A DNA stretch of 64,000 nucleotides from Thiohalocapsa sp. PB-PSB1 (GCA_016745215.1 CP050890.1:4588001-4652000), one strand, 5' to 3'. Positions 8,988 through 18,697 are shown, counted from the first letter of the stretch. Translations and numbers: made by a program. The notes: generated by a model not told the origin, from the sequence alone.

Positions 8988-9382
8988 TGTTGCCTCTCGT
9001 CTCTCGTTCTATTTTGTGTGTCTGCAGCGACATCACCTGTTGCTGCTGCTGCAAATCGATCATGCAAGATCACTGAATCCCGACTGGGTTTTGCCTGAAA
9101 ACAAATCAGGAAAAGCGACATCAAGAGATCAAAAATGCACATGTCGCACTCGCAATCCAAGGTGAATGCGAACGCTCGGATTCTAGGGCGAACACCGACA
9201 CATGACAAGGAAATTTTCAATTCTCAACCGTTGAAAGAATCAATGATAGAGTCGCGATCGCGACTGTCAGATCAATATTGGTTTGCCACAACAAAAGGTG
9301 TCAATGCGGTGAGCAGGACTGCTTCCCCGAGATCGGCTCCTTGCACGCTCAGCATTGACCATTCGCTCGTGGGAACAGGTGC
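8988..9382. other. Intergenic region, no supported gene
   Basis: The 395 bases downstream of the metA-family gene contain no convincing gene. The one specific thing visible is a perfect 16-base palindrome AGTCGCGATCGCGACT at 9250-9265. The promoter of the 84-residue gene must lie toward the left end, but I see no clear boxes. Confidence 0.55.
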
Positions 9383-10462
9383 TCAGTCCAAGTGGGCATT
9401 CAGTTCCAGCGGATCTGTCGGATCGACGCCGTCCATGAAGGGTATCCGTCGGTCGTTGTTGGTCACGCGGTAGATCAAGCCCAGCCAATTGCCGACCACG
9501 CCGGCGGCGGTATCGCGCCAGGTATTGTCGAGTTCGGACGCGATCCGTGTATCCGGAAATGTGCGCGGTTGGCGTCCACGATCGATATCGTGCTCGGCCA
9601 TCGTGCGGTACTCGTCCAGCAGAGCACAGGTCTTGGCTCTGAAAATGCGTTCCGGAAACGGCGGATAGTCCAGCCGCTCACCAATGAGGGCACGGCGAAC
9701 CTCGCGCTGATATTCCTTCAGCAGCGAAACGATGTCGTATTCCGGGTGCCCCTGAAACAACACCTGGCGCAGACCGTCCGCACTCACGGCCAGATGTACG
9801 CCAGCCTCGTCGCTCTCGACCAGCACCCGCGCACCAGCAGCGTCGAATTGGGCATGGGAGATTTCGTTGAAGCGCGAATGCGGCACATCAAACAGCGTAT
9901 TGACGCTGCTGACCAGAGGATGCGACCGATCCACCACTCGGTGCGGGTAGACGCCCCAACGCTTGGCTGCAAGAGGCCGGCGTTGTTGCGCATAGCGAAA
10001 CTGCATCACGGCATGCGTCGCAAGGCAGGAGCACAGGGTCGAGGTGACATTCTCATAGGCCCAGTCGACCACTTCGATCAGCGGTTCCCAAAACGGCTCT
10101 TCGGCGAGGTTGGCTCCTGTAACATTGGCACCGGTAATGATCAGGCCATCTAGTCCATCGGCGCGGATTTGTGCGAACGACTCGTACCAGCGATCGATGT
10201 GTGCGCGTGCATCTGCGCCGCGCTGCAATCCGCCGAGACTGAACGGATGGACATAAATCTGCGCGATCTGGTTGCTTTGCCCGATAAGACGAAAGAACTG
10301 TCGCTCGGTTGCAGCAAGCGCCAGGTCCGGCATCATGTTCAGAAGCCCGATGTGCAGTTCGCGGATATCTTGATGCAGGGCGCGATCCGACTCGAGAATA
10401 TTCTGACCCTCGGCCCGCAGGCGGGCGAAAGTGGGAAGGTCGTTATGAGCGACGATCGGCAT
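9383..10462 (-). CDS. Homoserine O-acyltransferase, MetA family
   Basis: MetA enzymes acylate homoserine, the first committed step of methionine synthesis. The 359-residue product has the glutamine-amidotransferase-like fold of this family: LHIGLLNMMPDLALAATERQF near residues 36-56, a nucleophile region STLCSCLATHAVM (C144/C146, expected near residue 142), and GHPEYD (H239, E241) as the rest of the catalytic set. The residue aligning with the succinyl/acetyl selector after ITGA looks like Thr, not the Gly or Glu I know, so I leave donor specificity open and give no symbol. The gene starts 21 bases after the stop of the ATPase gene and is probably cotranscribed with it. Confidence 0.85.
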   Translation of the reverse strand: MPIVAHNDLPTFARLRAEGQNILESDRALHQDIRELHIGLLNMMPDLALAATERQFFRLIGQSNQIAQIYVHPFSLGGLQRGADARAHIDRWYESFAQIRADGLDGLIITGANVTGANLAEEPFWEPLIEVVDWAYENVTSTLCSCLATHAVMQFRYAQQRRPLAAKRWGVYPHRVVDRSHPLVSSVNTLFDVPHSRFNEISHAQFDAAGARVLVESDEAGVHLAVSADGLRQVLFQGHPEYDIVSLLKEYQREVRRALIGERLDYPPFPERIFRAKTCALLDEYRTMAEHDIDRGRQPRTFPDTRIASELDNTWRDTAAGVVGNWLGLIYRVTNNDRRIPFMDGVDPTDPLELNAHLD

Positions 10463-10483
10463 TGGAAACTCGTCGGTTGCAGG

Positions 10484-11368
10484 TTAATCGGCAGCGTGGT
10501 CGTCCACGCTGTGGGACTGCTGTTCGTTCTTACGTGCGATGGCTACCTCGATCAGGGCGAGAAAATCCTGCTCATCGCGCACCATGGCCACCTCAGTGGA
10601 CTCCACGGTATAGCCCAGAGGCCGGGCGATGGCCTCGTAGCGCGGCACCCGGGACTGGAACAGGCGGGGAAACACCCAGCGGGTAAACGCGTTCGGATTG
10701 ATGTCGGCGACATAGGTCAGCGAGTTTTCTGTCAGATAGTCATTGACCGCGGATTTCAAGAACGCCGGACGAAAGTACAGGGGTTTTGGGTCAGACTGGG
10801 CGCGACGGATCAGTTTGATCTGATCCTCCTCGGGCACTCTGATGTACAGAATCAATGTGTGTTTGGCAAGCAAATCCGTAACCCGTTGCTCGTCGAGTTC
10901 GCACAGGCTGCCGCCGACATCATTGACGAAATGCTGATAACCATAAATACGCCTGGCCTTTTCGATAAATTCGGGCACGTCCAGCATGGCTTTGATCTCG
11001 GCCTTCCGATACATGGCCTGGCGGCGCTTGAACTCCGGCAGTGAAAGGCCATTGTAGTTCGGATCGCCGAGTTGACCGACAAAACTCATCACCGGACCCA
11101 GGTCGTCCACGCGAATCTTGTTGTGAATCGCGATCCAGTCTCGACGCAGCAAGTCGCGCAAAAACGGCACTTCCATGGCTTCGGATTTAATCAGATCGAG
11201 AATCGGTTCATCCAGGTAACGGGTGCCGATACGATAGTCGCCGGAGTAATGGAACCAGTCTTCGCGCCGCAATAAGGCAGATAAATAAGTTTTACCCACG
11301 CCGGACATGCCGAGCAATGTCACGCTGCGGTTCTGCCAACGGCGGAACTCATCAACCCTGAATTTCAC
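10484..11368 (-). CDS. P-loop ATPase/GTPase-like protein of unknown role
   Basis: The 294-residue protein has a Walker A motif GMSGVGKT near residues 20-27 and later strands HTLILYIRVPEED (about 175-187). The fold looks like a small nucleoside-kinase-type P-loop protein with a conserved FVNDVGGSLCEL segment that may bind metal or substrate. It lies directly upstream of the metA-family gene on the same strand and diverges from gltA. I do not recognise a named family; a kinase-like or regulatory role is inference from the P-loop only. Confidence 0.7.
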   Translation of the reverse strand: MKFRVDEFRRWQNRSVTLLGMSGVGKTYLSALLRREDWFHYSGDYRIGTRYLDEPILDLIKSEAMEVPFLRDLLRRDWIAIHNKIRVDDLGPVMSFVGQLGDPNYNGLSLPEFKRRQAMYRKAEIKAMLDVPEFIEKARRIYGYQHFVNDVGGSLCELDEQRVTDLLAKHTLILYIRVPEEDQIKLIRRAQSDPKPLYFRPAFLKSAVNDYLTENSLTYVADINPNAFTRWVFPRLFQSRVPRYEAIARPLGYTVESTEVAMVRDEQDFLALIEVAIARKNEQQSHSVDDHAAD

Positions 11369-11463
11369 TATGCATTCTCCGCAATCGGATGGGTTGTGGA
11401 TCGATCGACCAAAGATACAATCTCCGATGAATACCCATAAAGACGCAATCAGAGTTGATACAA

Positions 11464-12789
11464 ATGCCTAACGCCAACAGCGATCATAATGCCCAGACCG
11501 CCCCGGATCAGGCCACCCTGATCCTCGGCGAGCGCCAATTCCAGTTTCCAGTGATCGAGGGCAGCGAGCAGGAGCGCGCCATCGACATCAGTTATCTGCG
11601 CGCGGAAACCGGTCACATTACCCTCGATCAGGGTTACGGTAACACCGGCAGCTGTCAGAGTGCCATCACCTTCATCGACGGAGACCGTGGCATTCTGCGC
11701 TACCGGGGTATACCCATCGAGCAATTCGCCGACTACCCGCATTTCACCGAGGTGGCGCTGTTGTTGATTCTTGGCAGACTGCCGAGCGAGACAGAGCTGG
11801 AGGACTTCTCGGCAGATCTGACCCGCTATGCCTTCCTTGATGAAGGGATGAAGCATCAGTTCGAGGGCTTCCCGCGCAGCGCCCCGCCAATGGCCATCCT
11901 ATCGGCGATGATCAACTCCCTGTCGTGCTTTCACACGGAACTGCACGAACTCGAGGACGAGCGTGAATTTCTGCACACCGCCGCGCACATTATAAGCAAA
12001 ATTCGTACGATTGCTGCCTTTGCCTTCCGTCATTCTCGTGGTCTGCCCTACATCTATCCAGACCCGGCATTGCGCTATGTGCAGAACCTGTTGCACATGA
12101 TGCTGTCGCAGCCATATCACCAACATGTCTGCCCGGACATCGTGCGTAAGGCGCTGAACCTGATCTTCATTTTGCATGCCGATCATGAGCAGAACTGCTC
12201 GACATCCACCGTGCGCATGGTCGGCTCCAGCGGCGCCAACCTGTTCGCATCGGTCGCCGCCGGTGTTTGTGCGCTATGGGGACCTCTGCATGGCGGCGCC
12301 AATGTCGAGGTGCTGAGCATGCTCGAGCAGATCCATGAGGGTAACCTGACCCCGGAGGAATACGTCAAACTCGCCAAGGACAAGAACAGCAAGGTACGAT
12401 TGATGGGCTTTGGCCACCGGGTCTATAAGAATTTCGACCCGCGCGCGCAAATGCTCGCCAAGGTTGCCGAAGAACTGGTGCCTAAGCTCAGTGGTGACGA
12501 CCCGCTGCTGGAGATCGCCCGACGCCTCGAGGACATCGCCCTAACCGATTCTTATTTTGTCGAACGTCAGCTCTATCCGAATGTGGACTTTTACAGTGGC
12601 ATCATCCTGCGCGCCATCGGTATCCCGACCAACATGTTCACGGTGATGTTCGCCATCGGTCGCCTGCCGGGTTGGATCGCCCACTGGTGGGAGCAAAACC
12701 AGACCGCGGGTACGCGCATCGCCCGACCGCGCCAGATCTACACCGGCGAGACGCGGACAGATTATCTGCCGATGGAAGACAGAGCCTGA
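11464..12789 (+). CDS. gltA: Citrate synthase (type II, hexameric)
   Basis: Condenses acetyl-CoA and oxaloacetate at entry to the TCA cycle. The 441-residue product has the catalytic set H276 (GPLHGGAN), H318 (GFGHRVYKN) and D375 (NVDFYSG), plus H241 in the DHEQNCSTSTVR substrate motif. The N-terminal beta domain and length are those of the NADH-sensitive gram-negative type. I chose the ATG at 11464 over the in-frame TTG at 11455 because it is the conventional codon; no strong ribosome-binding site separates the two. It is transcribed away from the ATPase-metA pair. Confidence 0.97.
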   Translation: MPNANSDHNAQTAPDQATLILGERQFQFPVIEGSEQERAIDISYLRAETGHITLDQGYGNTGSCQSAITFIDGDRGILRYRGIPIEQFADYPHFTEVALLLILGRLPSETELEDFSADLTRYAFLDEGMKHQFEGFPRSAPPMAILSAMINSLSCFHTELHELEDEREFLHTAAHIISKIRTIAAFAFRHSRGLPYIYPDPALRYVQNLLHMMLSQPYHQHVCPDIVRKALNLIFILHADHEQNCSTSTVRMVGSSGANLFASVAAGVCALWGPLHGGANVEVLSMLEQIHEGNLTPEEYVKLAKDKNSKVRLMGFGHRVYKNFDPRAQMLAKVAEELVPKLSGDDPLLEIARRLEDIALTDSYFVERQLYPNVDFYSGIILRAIGIPTNMFTVMFAIGRLPGWIAHWWEQNQTAGTRIARPRQIYTGETRTDYLPMEDRA

Positions 12790-13030
12790 CGCAGGGTTGG
12801 CCGGATTTCCCCCGGATGTGCCTCGAGCCCTGCGATCATCGCCCTTGCCTCACAAGCGCGGCGCTCGCTGGTAACAGGCATGCAGCCCCCTGTTCCAGCT
12901 CTCTACTCGGCCTGCAATCGGTCCGCGACATCGGTGGCAATGCGTTCTATCTTACCAACGAGGGTGATGCCCTTAAAGAATGCAAGATTTCACCGCAGAG
13001 ACGCAGCCTGCGCAGAAGGGCCAAGGCGCC

Positions 13031-13115
13031 TCGCCCGCAAGCGGACCTTGACCAGCGGGGTAGCTGGTCGGCGTAGGAGCCCGCTTGCGGGCGACCCGGC
13101 AAATGATGCCAGCGG
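13031..13115. repeat. REP-like inverted doublet
   Basis: TCGCCCGCAAGCGG (13,031-13,044) is an exact reverse complement of CCGCTTGCGGGCGA (13,081-13,094). The second arm belongs to GTAGGAGCCCGCTTGCGGGC. The block from 13,070 to 13,115 recurs inverted at 18,456-18,500. This has the form of REP elements of gammaproteobacteria. Confidence 0.75.
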
Positions 13116-13224
13116 AGCGGACGCGAGCACTGCGCCTTTCCCAGGAGAAAGGCTGTGGGCCACTGGCTTCTCGACGGATGAACTGAAGATACCCCAGGGT
13201 GCAACCCGCAACGTGATTTGATTG

Positions 13225-13396
13225 GGTTTAGGATTGGGATCGGAATCGAAAAGATATGACATCAGGGTGTGAGAAACCTGATGTTGACTGGGCAGACGTC
13301 GACTGGGCAGATGTTTGCTGGGCGCCGCCTTCTAAAGCATATGAATCAAATTTCATTCTGGTTGAATAGCTGAACATTCTACGCAGGCAGCACCCC
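13225..13396. repeat. Long dispersed repeat, copy 2 (inverted)
   Basis: Reverse complement of the block order at 4,729-4,885: GATTGGGATCGGAATCG units, then GTGAGAAACCTGATGTT, then TTCATTCTGGTTGAATAGC and ATTCTACGCAGGCAGCACC. It ends about 15 bases from the mgtE stop codon. Confidence 0.75.
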
Positions 13397-13410
13397 CTAA
13401 CGAGCTTCGC

Positions 13411-15084
13411 CTACAGCAGAACCAGTGTGGCCAATCCGAGGAAGGTAAAAAAACCGACCACATCGGTAACCGTGGTCAACACAACACTGCCTGCCAACGC
13501 CGGATCGATGTGCAGTCGGCGCATCAACAATGGAATAGCAACGCCGGCGAAGGCGGCACAGAGTAGATTGACCAGAATGGCCGTGGCAATAATCGCGCCT
13601 ATGGCCCAATTGCCAAACCAAACGATGGCCAGTGCTGCCACCACCAGCGCCCAGAGCAGGCCATTCAGCAACCCCACGCCAGCCTCTTTTAACAGTAGGA
13701 TGCGGGTGTTGCGACTCTCGAGCTGTCCCGTCGCCAATCCGCGAATCACCAGAGTCAAAGTCTGACTACCGGCGATGCCGCCCATGCTGGCAACGATAGG
13801 CATCAGCACGGCCAGGGAGACAACCTGTTGCAGGGTGCCTTCGAACAGTCCGATCACCCAGGCGGCAAGAAATGCCGTGAGCAGGTTGATGCCGAGCCAA
13901 ACCGCCCGCCTGCGACTGCTGGCCAGAACCGGAGCGAACATGTCCGTTTCCTCGTCCAGACCCGCCATGCGCATCATCGACTGCTCGGCCTGTTCGCGGA
14001 TAACGTCGACCACATCGTCGACGGTGATGCGTCCGAGCAGCTGATTTTCAGCGTCCACCACCGGTAATGAGATCAAATCCTGCTGTTCGAAGCGGCGGGC
14101 CACTTCTTCGCTCGACTGCTCTGCCAGAACCGGTTCGAAATCGGTTTCCATCAGATCTTCCACCGCCGCCTCAGGGCGTGCGGTCAGCACGCGACGTGCG
14201 CGCAGAATGCCCTGATACTGATTTTTGCGATCGACGACAAAGAATTTATCGGTATTTGGCGGCAACTCGTCGAGCAGGCGCAGGTAACGCAGCAGGGTGC
14301 CGACCTTGATATTGGCGCGCACCGCGATCTGATCCATATTCATCAGACCGCCGGCGCTGTCCTTTGGATAGGACAGCATCGATTCCAGTCGTGCGCGCTC
14401 GCGCATGTTCATGGCCTGCAGGATTTGCCGGCCGGTGGTGTCGGGAAGATCCTGGATCAGATCGACCAGATCGTCCGGTTCCAGCCGCCGCGCCGCATCC
14501 ACCAGATCTTCCAAATCCATCTCTGCGGCCAGGCGCTGGCGTACTTCCTCGTGCAGATGCCGCAATACCTTGCCGGTTCGCTCGTTGTCGACCATGCTCC
14601 AGGCGGTGGCACGCTCCGCTGCCGGCAATGACTCTAATAGCCCGGCAATACGTGCGGGATGCAGTTCCCGAAACAATCGCGCAATGCGCTTGAGCTTACC
14701 ATTCTGTAATGCATCGAATACCAGGCTCAACTGGGTTTCGGGCTCGTCGTAATCGGCCGCCGCTGCGGTATCTTCCGATATCGGCTGGTTCAGCTCGCCG
14801 AGTGCGACCTTTGCGTCCGCATCCATGGCGCGCCTCAACTGCACCCGCAATCGGATCGGCAAATGCGACAGCACCTTGAGTTCTACACTCGGATCGATTT
14901 GATGCCAGGCGGCAATTCGCTGCTCCGGCGTCAGCGTTTCCAACAGACTTGCGATTTTGGCCGGATGCATCGTCTTCAGCAGACGTCGGATACGCTTACC
15001 CTTATTGCGTGTCAGCGCTGTACGCAGACTGTCGATCTCGGTGGTGATGTCGTGCGCTGGTGGATCTGATCGGTCTTGAGTCAT
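13411..15084 (-). CDS. mgtE: Magnesium transporter MgtE
   Basis: Inner-membrane Mg2+ channel gated by cytosolic Mg2+. In the 557-residue product two related superhelical N-domain segments follow each other (about 20-120 and 120-240, both with LHPA(K/R)IA(S/G)LLE). A CBS pair comes next (VEDLMETDFEPVLAEQSSEE and LGRITVDDVVDVIREQAEQ). Five membrane segments follow from about residue 395, with the pore sequence MPIVASMGGIAGSQTLTLVIRG. The repeated N-domain makes it longer than the common form of about 450 residues. The gene is monocistronic as far as visible. Confidence 0.95.
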   Translation of the reverse strand: MTQDRSDPPAHDITTEIDSLRTALTRNKGKRIRRLLKTMHPAKIASLLETLTPEQRIAAWHQIDPSVELKVLSHLPIRLRVQLRRAMDADAKVALGELNQPISEDTAAAADYDEPETQLSLVFDALQNGKLKRIARLFRELHPARIAGLLESLPAAERATAWSMVDNERTGKVLRHLHEEVRQRLAAEMDLEDLVDAARRLEPDDLVDLIQDLPDTTGRQILQAMNMRERARLESMLSYPKDSAGGLMNMDQIAVRANIKVGTLLRYLRLLDELPPNTDKFFVVDRKNQYQGILRARRVLTARPEAAVEDLMETDFEPVLAEQSSEEVARRFEQQDLISLPVVDAENQLLGRITVDDVVDVIREQAEQSMMRMAGLDEETDMFAPVLASSRRRAVWLGINLLTAFLAAWVIGLFEGTLQQVVSLAVLMPIVASMGGIAGSQTLTLVIRGLATGQLESRNTRILLLKEAGVGLLNGLLWALVVAALAIVWFGNWAIGAIIATAILVNLLCAAFAGVAIPLLMRRLHIDPALAGSVVLTTVTDVVGFFTFLGLATLVLL

Positions 15085-15425
15085 GGACGGAATCCAGTGC
15101 TAAAGGAAAGTCTGCATTGTCGATCACGACAGCCTGTTCGGTCCGGGCACAGCATCGGCCCCAGGTGCCGACGCTGGCGGTGGGGCGAGATCTTACATGG
15201 AGAACGAGCCGACGCCGGCTGGCGCGGGGACGGGCTCCGCGGCCGATCGGCCCCGGAACCACAGAATGAATGGTAAACCTACCGCAAGGGTATAGGCTAG
15301 CGATCTGCTGCGGAAGTCGCGAGGCCGTTTGCAGTCATTGTCGTTGTCGTCATCGATAACCTAGGATGAGCGACTACGACAACGACAAACAGCAGAAACG
15401 ATAGCGGGACATCCGCACCGCTGCA
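15085..15425. other. Intergenic region with a GTTGTC hairpin
   Basis: The 341 bases between the mgtE start and the 3' end of the next minus-strand gene hold no supported gene. The notable element is an inverted repeat at 15,338-15,389: TTGTCGTTGTCGT on the left, ACGACAACGACAA on the right, separated by about 12 bases. Confidence 0.65.
15338..15389. repeat. GTTGTC-type inverted repeat (hairpin)
   Basis: An empty hairpin of the same unit type as 358-437 and as the arms flanking the four-helix-bundle ORF at 39,195-39,665. The centre contains CCTAGG. Confidence 0.75.
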
Positions 15426-15851
15426 CTAGAACTTGGTGACGACCAGATTCACGCCGTCTTCCGCACCAAGATCATAGGTATTGCCGCTGATCTGAGTAAC
15501 GCTTCCGATCTGCTCGACAACGAACGCGGGATCAGCCGCCGCGTTGATGACCAGTCCGTTCCCATCGCCATCCTCGATCACCAGCGAAGCCGCATCGGGG
15601 CGGGAAATATTAATACCCTCTGCTGGTGATAGCACGGTCAGTTGGGCATTCAGAAAATGCACCTGCAACGAGGATGGATCTCGGTTGGCCTCGAGAAAGG
15701 ATCCGGCAGCACCCAGTGCGCCGGTTTTCACCTTGTCCACCAGACTACTGACCGACTCCTTGGCCTTGGCTGAGATTTCCTGAGCCTTGTCGCTTTCAGC
15801 CGCCTGTTTGATTTGGGCGATGGCTTTGTCCAGTTGTTCTTTCCAACTCAT
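15426..15851 (-). CDS. Hypothetical protein with helical N-terminus (141 aa)
   Basis: The start at 15851 is set by a GGAGAGG ribosome-binding site seven bases upstream, shortening a longer open frame by 42 residues. The first half is a charged amphipathic helix (MSWKEQLDKAIAQIKQAAES, then KAKESVSSLVDKVKTGALG), and the second half is beta-rich with acidic loops (ASLVIEDGDGNGLVINA). There is no signal peptide. The gene diverges from the OmpA-type gene at 16112. The family is not recognised. Confidence 0.65.
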   Translation of the reverse strand: MSWKEQLDKAIAQIKQAAESDKAQEISAKAKESVSSLVDKVKTGALGAAGSFLEANRDPSSLQVHFLNAQLTVLSPAEGINISRPDAASLVIEDGDGNGLVINAAADPAFVVEQIGSVTQISGNTYDLGAEDGVNLVVTKF

Positions 15852-16111
15852 ATCAAACCTCTCCGGATTCATGTGTTTAAGGAAAGTGCACCATATCTCT
15901 ATGGACGCTGCAGCGCAATTGCGGCCATGCCAACTGGGTACTGCGTCGACCATGGCAGAGGATGCGTCGAATCTCATCTGCTTGCCCTGACTTGCGACTT
16001 GCTGATGTGTTGGGAGCGGTAAAACGGCATAATTCGCCGCACCAGGCCACTGAAGACCAAATATGAATCAACCAAGGCCAACTCGCCGCAATTCTGAGAG
16101 GAGAAATCGCG

Positions 16112-18124
16112 ATGTCCGATCAAGACACAACCATGTGGAAAAGCAGTTTTTGGATCCTAATGCTTGTACTGATCTTCGTGTATGCGCTGTACAACCACTA
16201 CGCTGAGACACTGAAGGAGCAGATCAACACGACCCAGCAGGAACTACAAAAGACATCGAAAAAGCTCGCCAGCATGGATACCGCGCTTGTGGATATGACC
16301 AAACAAGTGCAAACCGACGAGACTGAAATCGAGAAATTGACGGCTAAGCATGAGGCCGAGGTCAAGTCCATGACCAGCGCCCAGCAGCAAACCATCGATG
16401 AATTGACGCAACAGCAGACACAACAGCTCGCAAGCTTACAGCAGCAGCACGACGAGAACATGGCGGAAGCAGCCAAGGCCAATGCAGAGGCCCTAGCAAA
16501 GCTGCAAGATGACCTGGACAGTAACGTTCGGGCAACAAACGAATTACAACAGCAATTCGACGCGCTGACCGCGGCCAAGGATCAGGTCGATGCCGCATTG
16601 GCCGAGGTCAAAGAGTCGGAATCTTCATTGCGCGAGCAATTGGCCGACTTGCAGAAGACCGAGAAGAGACTGGATGAGGTGACCGAAGCCAAGCAACAGG
16701 TCGACGCTGAATTGGCCAAGGTCAAAGAGTCCGAGTCGTCATTGCGCGAACGCTTGGTCGACTTGACGGAGAGCCAGCATGAACTGCAAGCCAAACTCGA
16801 CGCTGACAACCAGACGATCGCCGGACTCAACTTTCAGCTCAATACAGCGAATCAATTGGAAGCCGCCTTGCGCGACAAGCTCGGCCGCAACAGCGAGCGC
16901 CAGACGCAGTTGCAGACGCTGGTGGACAAGGAGGAAGCCGCAATCGAGGAGCTGAAGATAAAGCTGGTGGAAACCACAAGGCAGCGCGAAGCCATGCAGG
17001 CAGAACTCGACACGGACGCAGCGACAGTGCCAGAACAGACACCGACTGCTGAACTGCAAGCCCAGCTCGCGGAAAGCGAGTCGCTGATCGAGCAATTGCG
17101 CGCGGACTTGGCCGCCGCCCAAGCCGCAAGCGAGGCCATCGCCGACACGATGGAGACGATCGAGGCAGACAGGGCTGGCGCCGCAGACGAGTTGCAGCAG
17201 CAAGTCGAGCAATCGCAGGCACGTGCCGTGCAACTGGAGACTGAGGCCGAGCAGTTGAGGGCGGATCTGCAAGCTGCGCAAACGGCATTGGAAGCAGCTA
17301 AACAGGAGGTCGCCGATGCCGCCGCAGCAGCTGCGGCCGGCGGCGAGCAAGCAGACGCGGTGAGTGCATTGCAGGCCGAGTTAGAGCGCTTGCGCGCCTT
17401 GCAAACCACACAAACAGCCGAACTGGAAGCAGCGCGCGCAAGTGCCGCCAACGCCGCAAACGCCTTGCAGCAGGAGCGTGACGCCCTGCAAGACGAGCTG
17501 GCACAGACCAAGAGCCAGCACAGCGAGGAGTTGCAGGCAGCCGAGACGCGCATGAGTGCGGCTGAATCGACCTTGGAGCAGGAACGCCAGGCCCTGCAAG
17601 CCCAGCTGGCCGAGGAACGCAAAACGCTGGTATCGCTGCAAGCGGAGCATGACGCAGAGCTCGAGGATCTGAAACGTCGCCTGACCGAAGCCAAGGCGAA
17701 CACGCAAGCCTCGTTGGAAAAGGTCCGCACGCTGTACGACAACGCCACCGAGCTCGGCGGAAAGCTCACCGAAAAGGGGATTTTACTGAGTCTGGCCGGT
17801 GACGAATTGCAGTTCCCTAGCGGCACCGCCAGCTTACCTGACGGAGAATTGCCGACCCTGGATCGTGTCACCGATCTATTACAGCAACGGCCCGATCTGA
17901 AAGCGCGCATCGAAGGTCACACCGACAGCCTGGGCAGTGCGGCAATCAACCAAGATTTGTCGCAACAGCGCGCCGAAGCGGTCATGGAAGCACTGGTGAC
18001 TCGCGGTGTCGATCGTACTCGGCTCAGCGCTACGGGCTATGGTGCCGAACGGCCGATTGCCGACAATGCCAGCGCAGCCGGCCGGCGTGCGAATCGCCGG
18101 GTCGAGATCTATGTCGCCGAATAG
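16112..18124 (+). CDS. Membrane-anchored coiled-coil protein with C-terminal OmpA domain
   Basis: The 670-residue protein has one N-terminal membrane segment (about residues 10-28, FWILMLVLIFVYALYN). Next is a coiled coil of roughly 500 residues rich in Glu, Gln and Ala heptads, with a near-repeated segment VKESESSLRE(Q/R)L. Last is an OmpA/MotB peptidoglycan-binding domain (about 560-670) with IEGHTDSLGS and LSQQRAEAVMEAL followed by GRRANRRVEIYV. It would be held in the inner membrane and span the periplasm to bind peptidoglycan. The start has a GAGAGGAGA ribosome-binding site. A role in envelope architecture is inference from the layout. Confidence 0.85.
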   Translation: MSDQDTTMWKSSFWILMLVLIFVYALYNHYAETLKEQINTTQQELQKTSKKLASMDTALVDMTKQVQTDETEIEKLTAKHEAEVKSMTSAQQQTIDELTQQQTQQLASLQQQHDENMAEAAKANAEALAKLQDDLDSNVRATNELQQQFDALTAAKDQVDAALAEVKESESSLREQLADLQKTEKRLDEVTEAKQQVDAELAKVKESESSLRERLVDLTESQHELQAKLDADNQTIAGLNFQLNTANQLEAALRDKLGRNSERQTQLQTLVDKEEAAIEELKIKLVETTRQREAMQAELDTDAATVPEQTPTAELQAQLAESESLIEQLRADLAAAQAASEAIADTMETIEADRAGAADELQQQVEQSQARAVQLETEAEQLRADLQAAQTALEAAKQEVADAAAAAAAGGEQADAVSALQAELERLRALQTTQTAELEAARASAANAANALQQERDALQDELAQTKSQHSEELQAAETRMSAAESTLEQERQALQAQLAEERKTLVSLQAEHDAELEDLKRRLTEAKANTQASLEKVRTLYDNATELGGKLTEKGILLSLAGDELQFPSGTASLPDGELPTLDRVTDLLQQRPDLKARIEGHTDSLGSAAINQDLSQQRAEAVMEALVTRGVDRTRLSATGYGAERPIADNASAAGRRANRRVEIYVAE

Positions 18125-18455
18125 ATCGGGGTGGAGCTGTTGACATACACTGTGTTGGGCGACTGTCTGATCAGCTTTTGGTTGCTCATTGTCGGCAGCA
18201 GGCGTATGTAAAAATGATGTCGAGGAACCCGATAGTCGATTTGCAGGAGAATGTCGACAGCCCAGGCCGGGATTGCCGGGTGCTGCCTTCGGTTCATTTG
18301 TCGAGAAGACAGTGGCCTAGTGATGGTGCAGAAACAAGCTAAACAGGTTTTTGGCTTGGGTGTCGCCTGCCGACTCATTCGGTACCGCTATCGGCGTCGG
18401 TATCGGCGTCGGTATCGAACTGACCAACCCGATATCCGCCAAGCTCCTCGCTGAC

Positions 18456-18500
18456 CGCTGGCATCATTTGCCGGGTCGCCCGCAAGCGGGCTCCTACGCC
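18456..18500. repeat. REP-like repeat, inverted copy of 13,070-13,115
   Basis: It reads CGCTGGCATCATTTGCCGGG then TCGCCCGCAAGCGGGCTCCT, the reverse complement of the block downstream of gltA. Confidence 0.75.
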
Positions 18501-18697
18501 GAGCGGCACCTGCGGCTCGTCAGGGTCCGCGGATGGCAGGGCCCTCCAGACCAGATACCGAGACGGAGCCTCGGTATTAGCAAAAGCAACAGGCCGTCCC
18601 GGCCGTACCAACAATGCAACCTGTTTTCCGCGCTGTCCGCGGCCATTTTTCCGCCGCTGACAGCGCGCAAGCACAGGCAAACATGCGGGCTTGGATA

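Larger units (their letters stand above)
12790..13410. other. Intergenic region rich in repeats
   Basis: This 621-base gap between the 3' ends of gltA and mgtE has no supported gene. It contains a CACCGCAGAGACGCAG copy (12,989-13,020), a REP-like doublet (13,031-13,115), the long dispersed repeat (13,225-13,396) and, inside that, the ATTCTACGCAGGCAGCACC element. Confidence 0.7.

Noticed and set aside
8963..9220. 85-codon minus-strand frame upstream of the 84-aa gene
   Set aside because: It overlaps the start of the 84-aa gene, has no ribosome-binding site and a composition unlike a protein; treated as non-coding.
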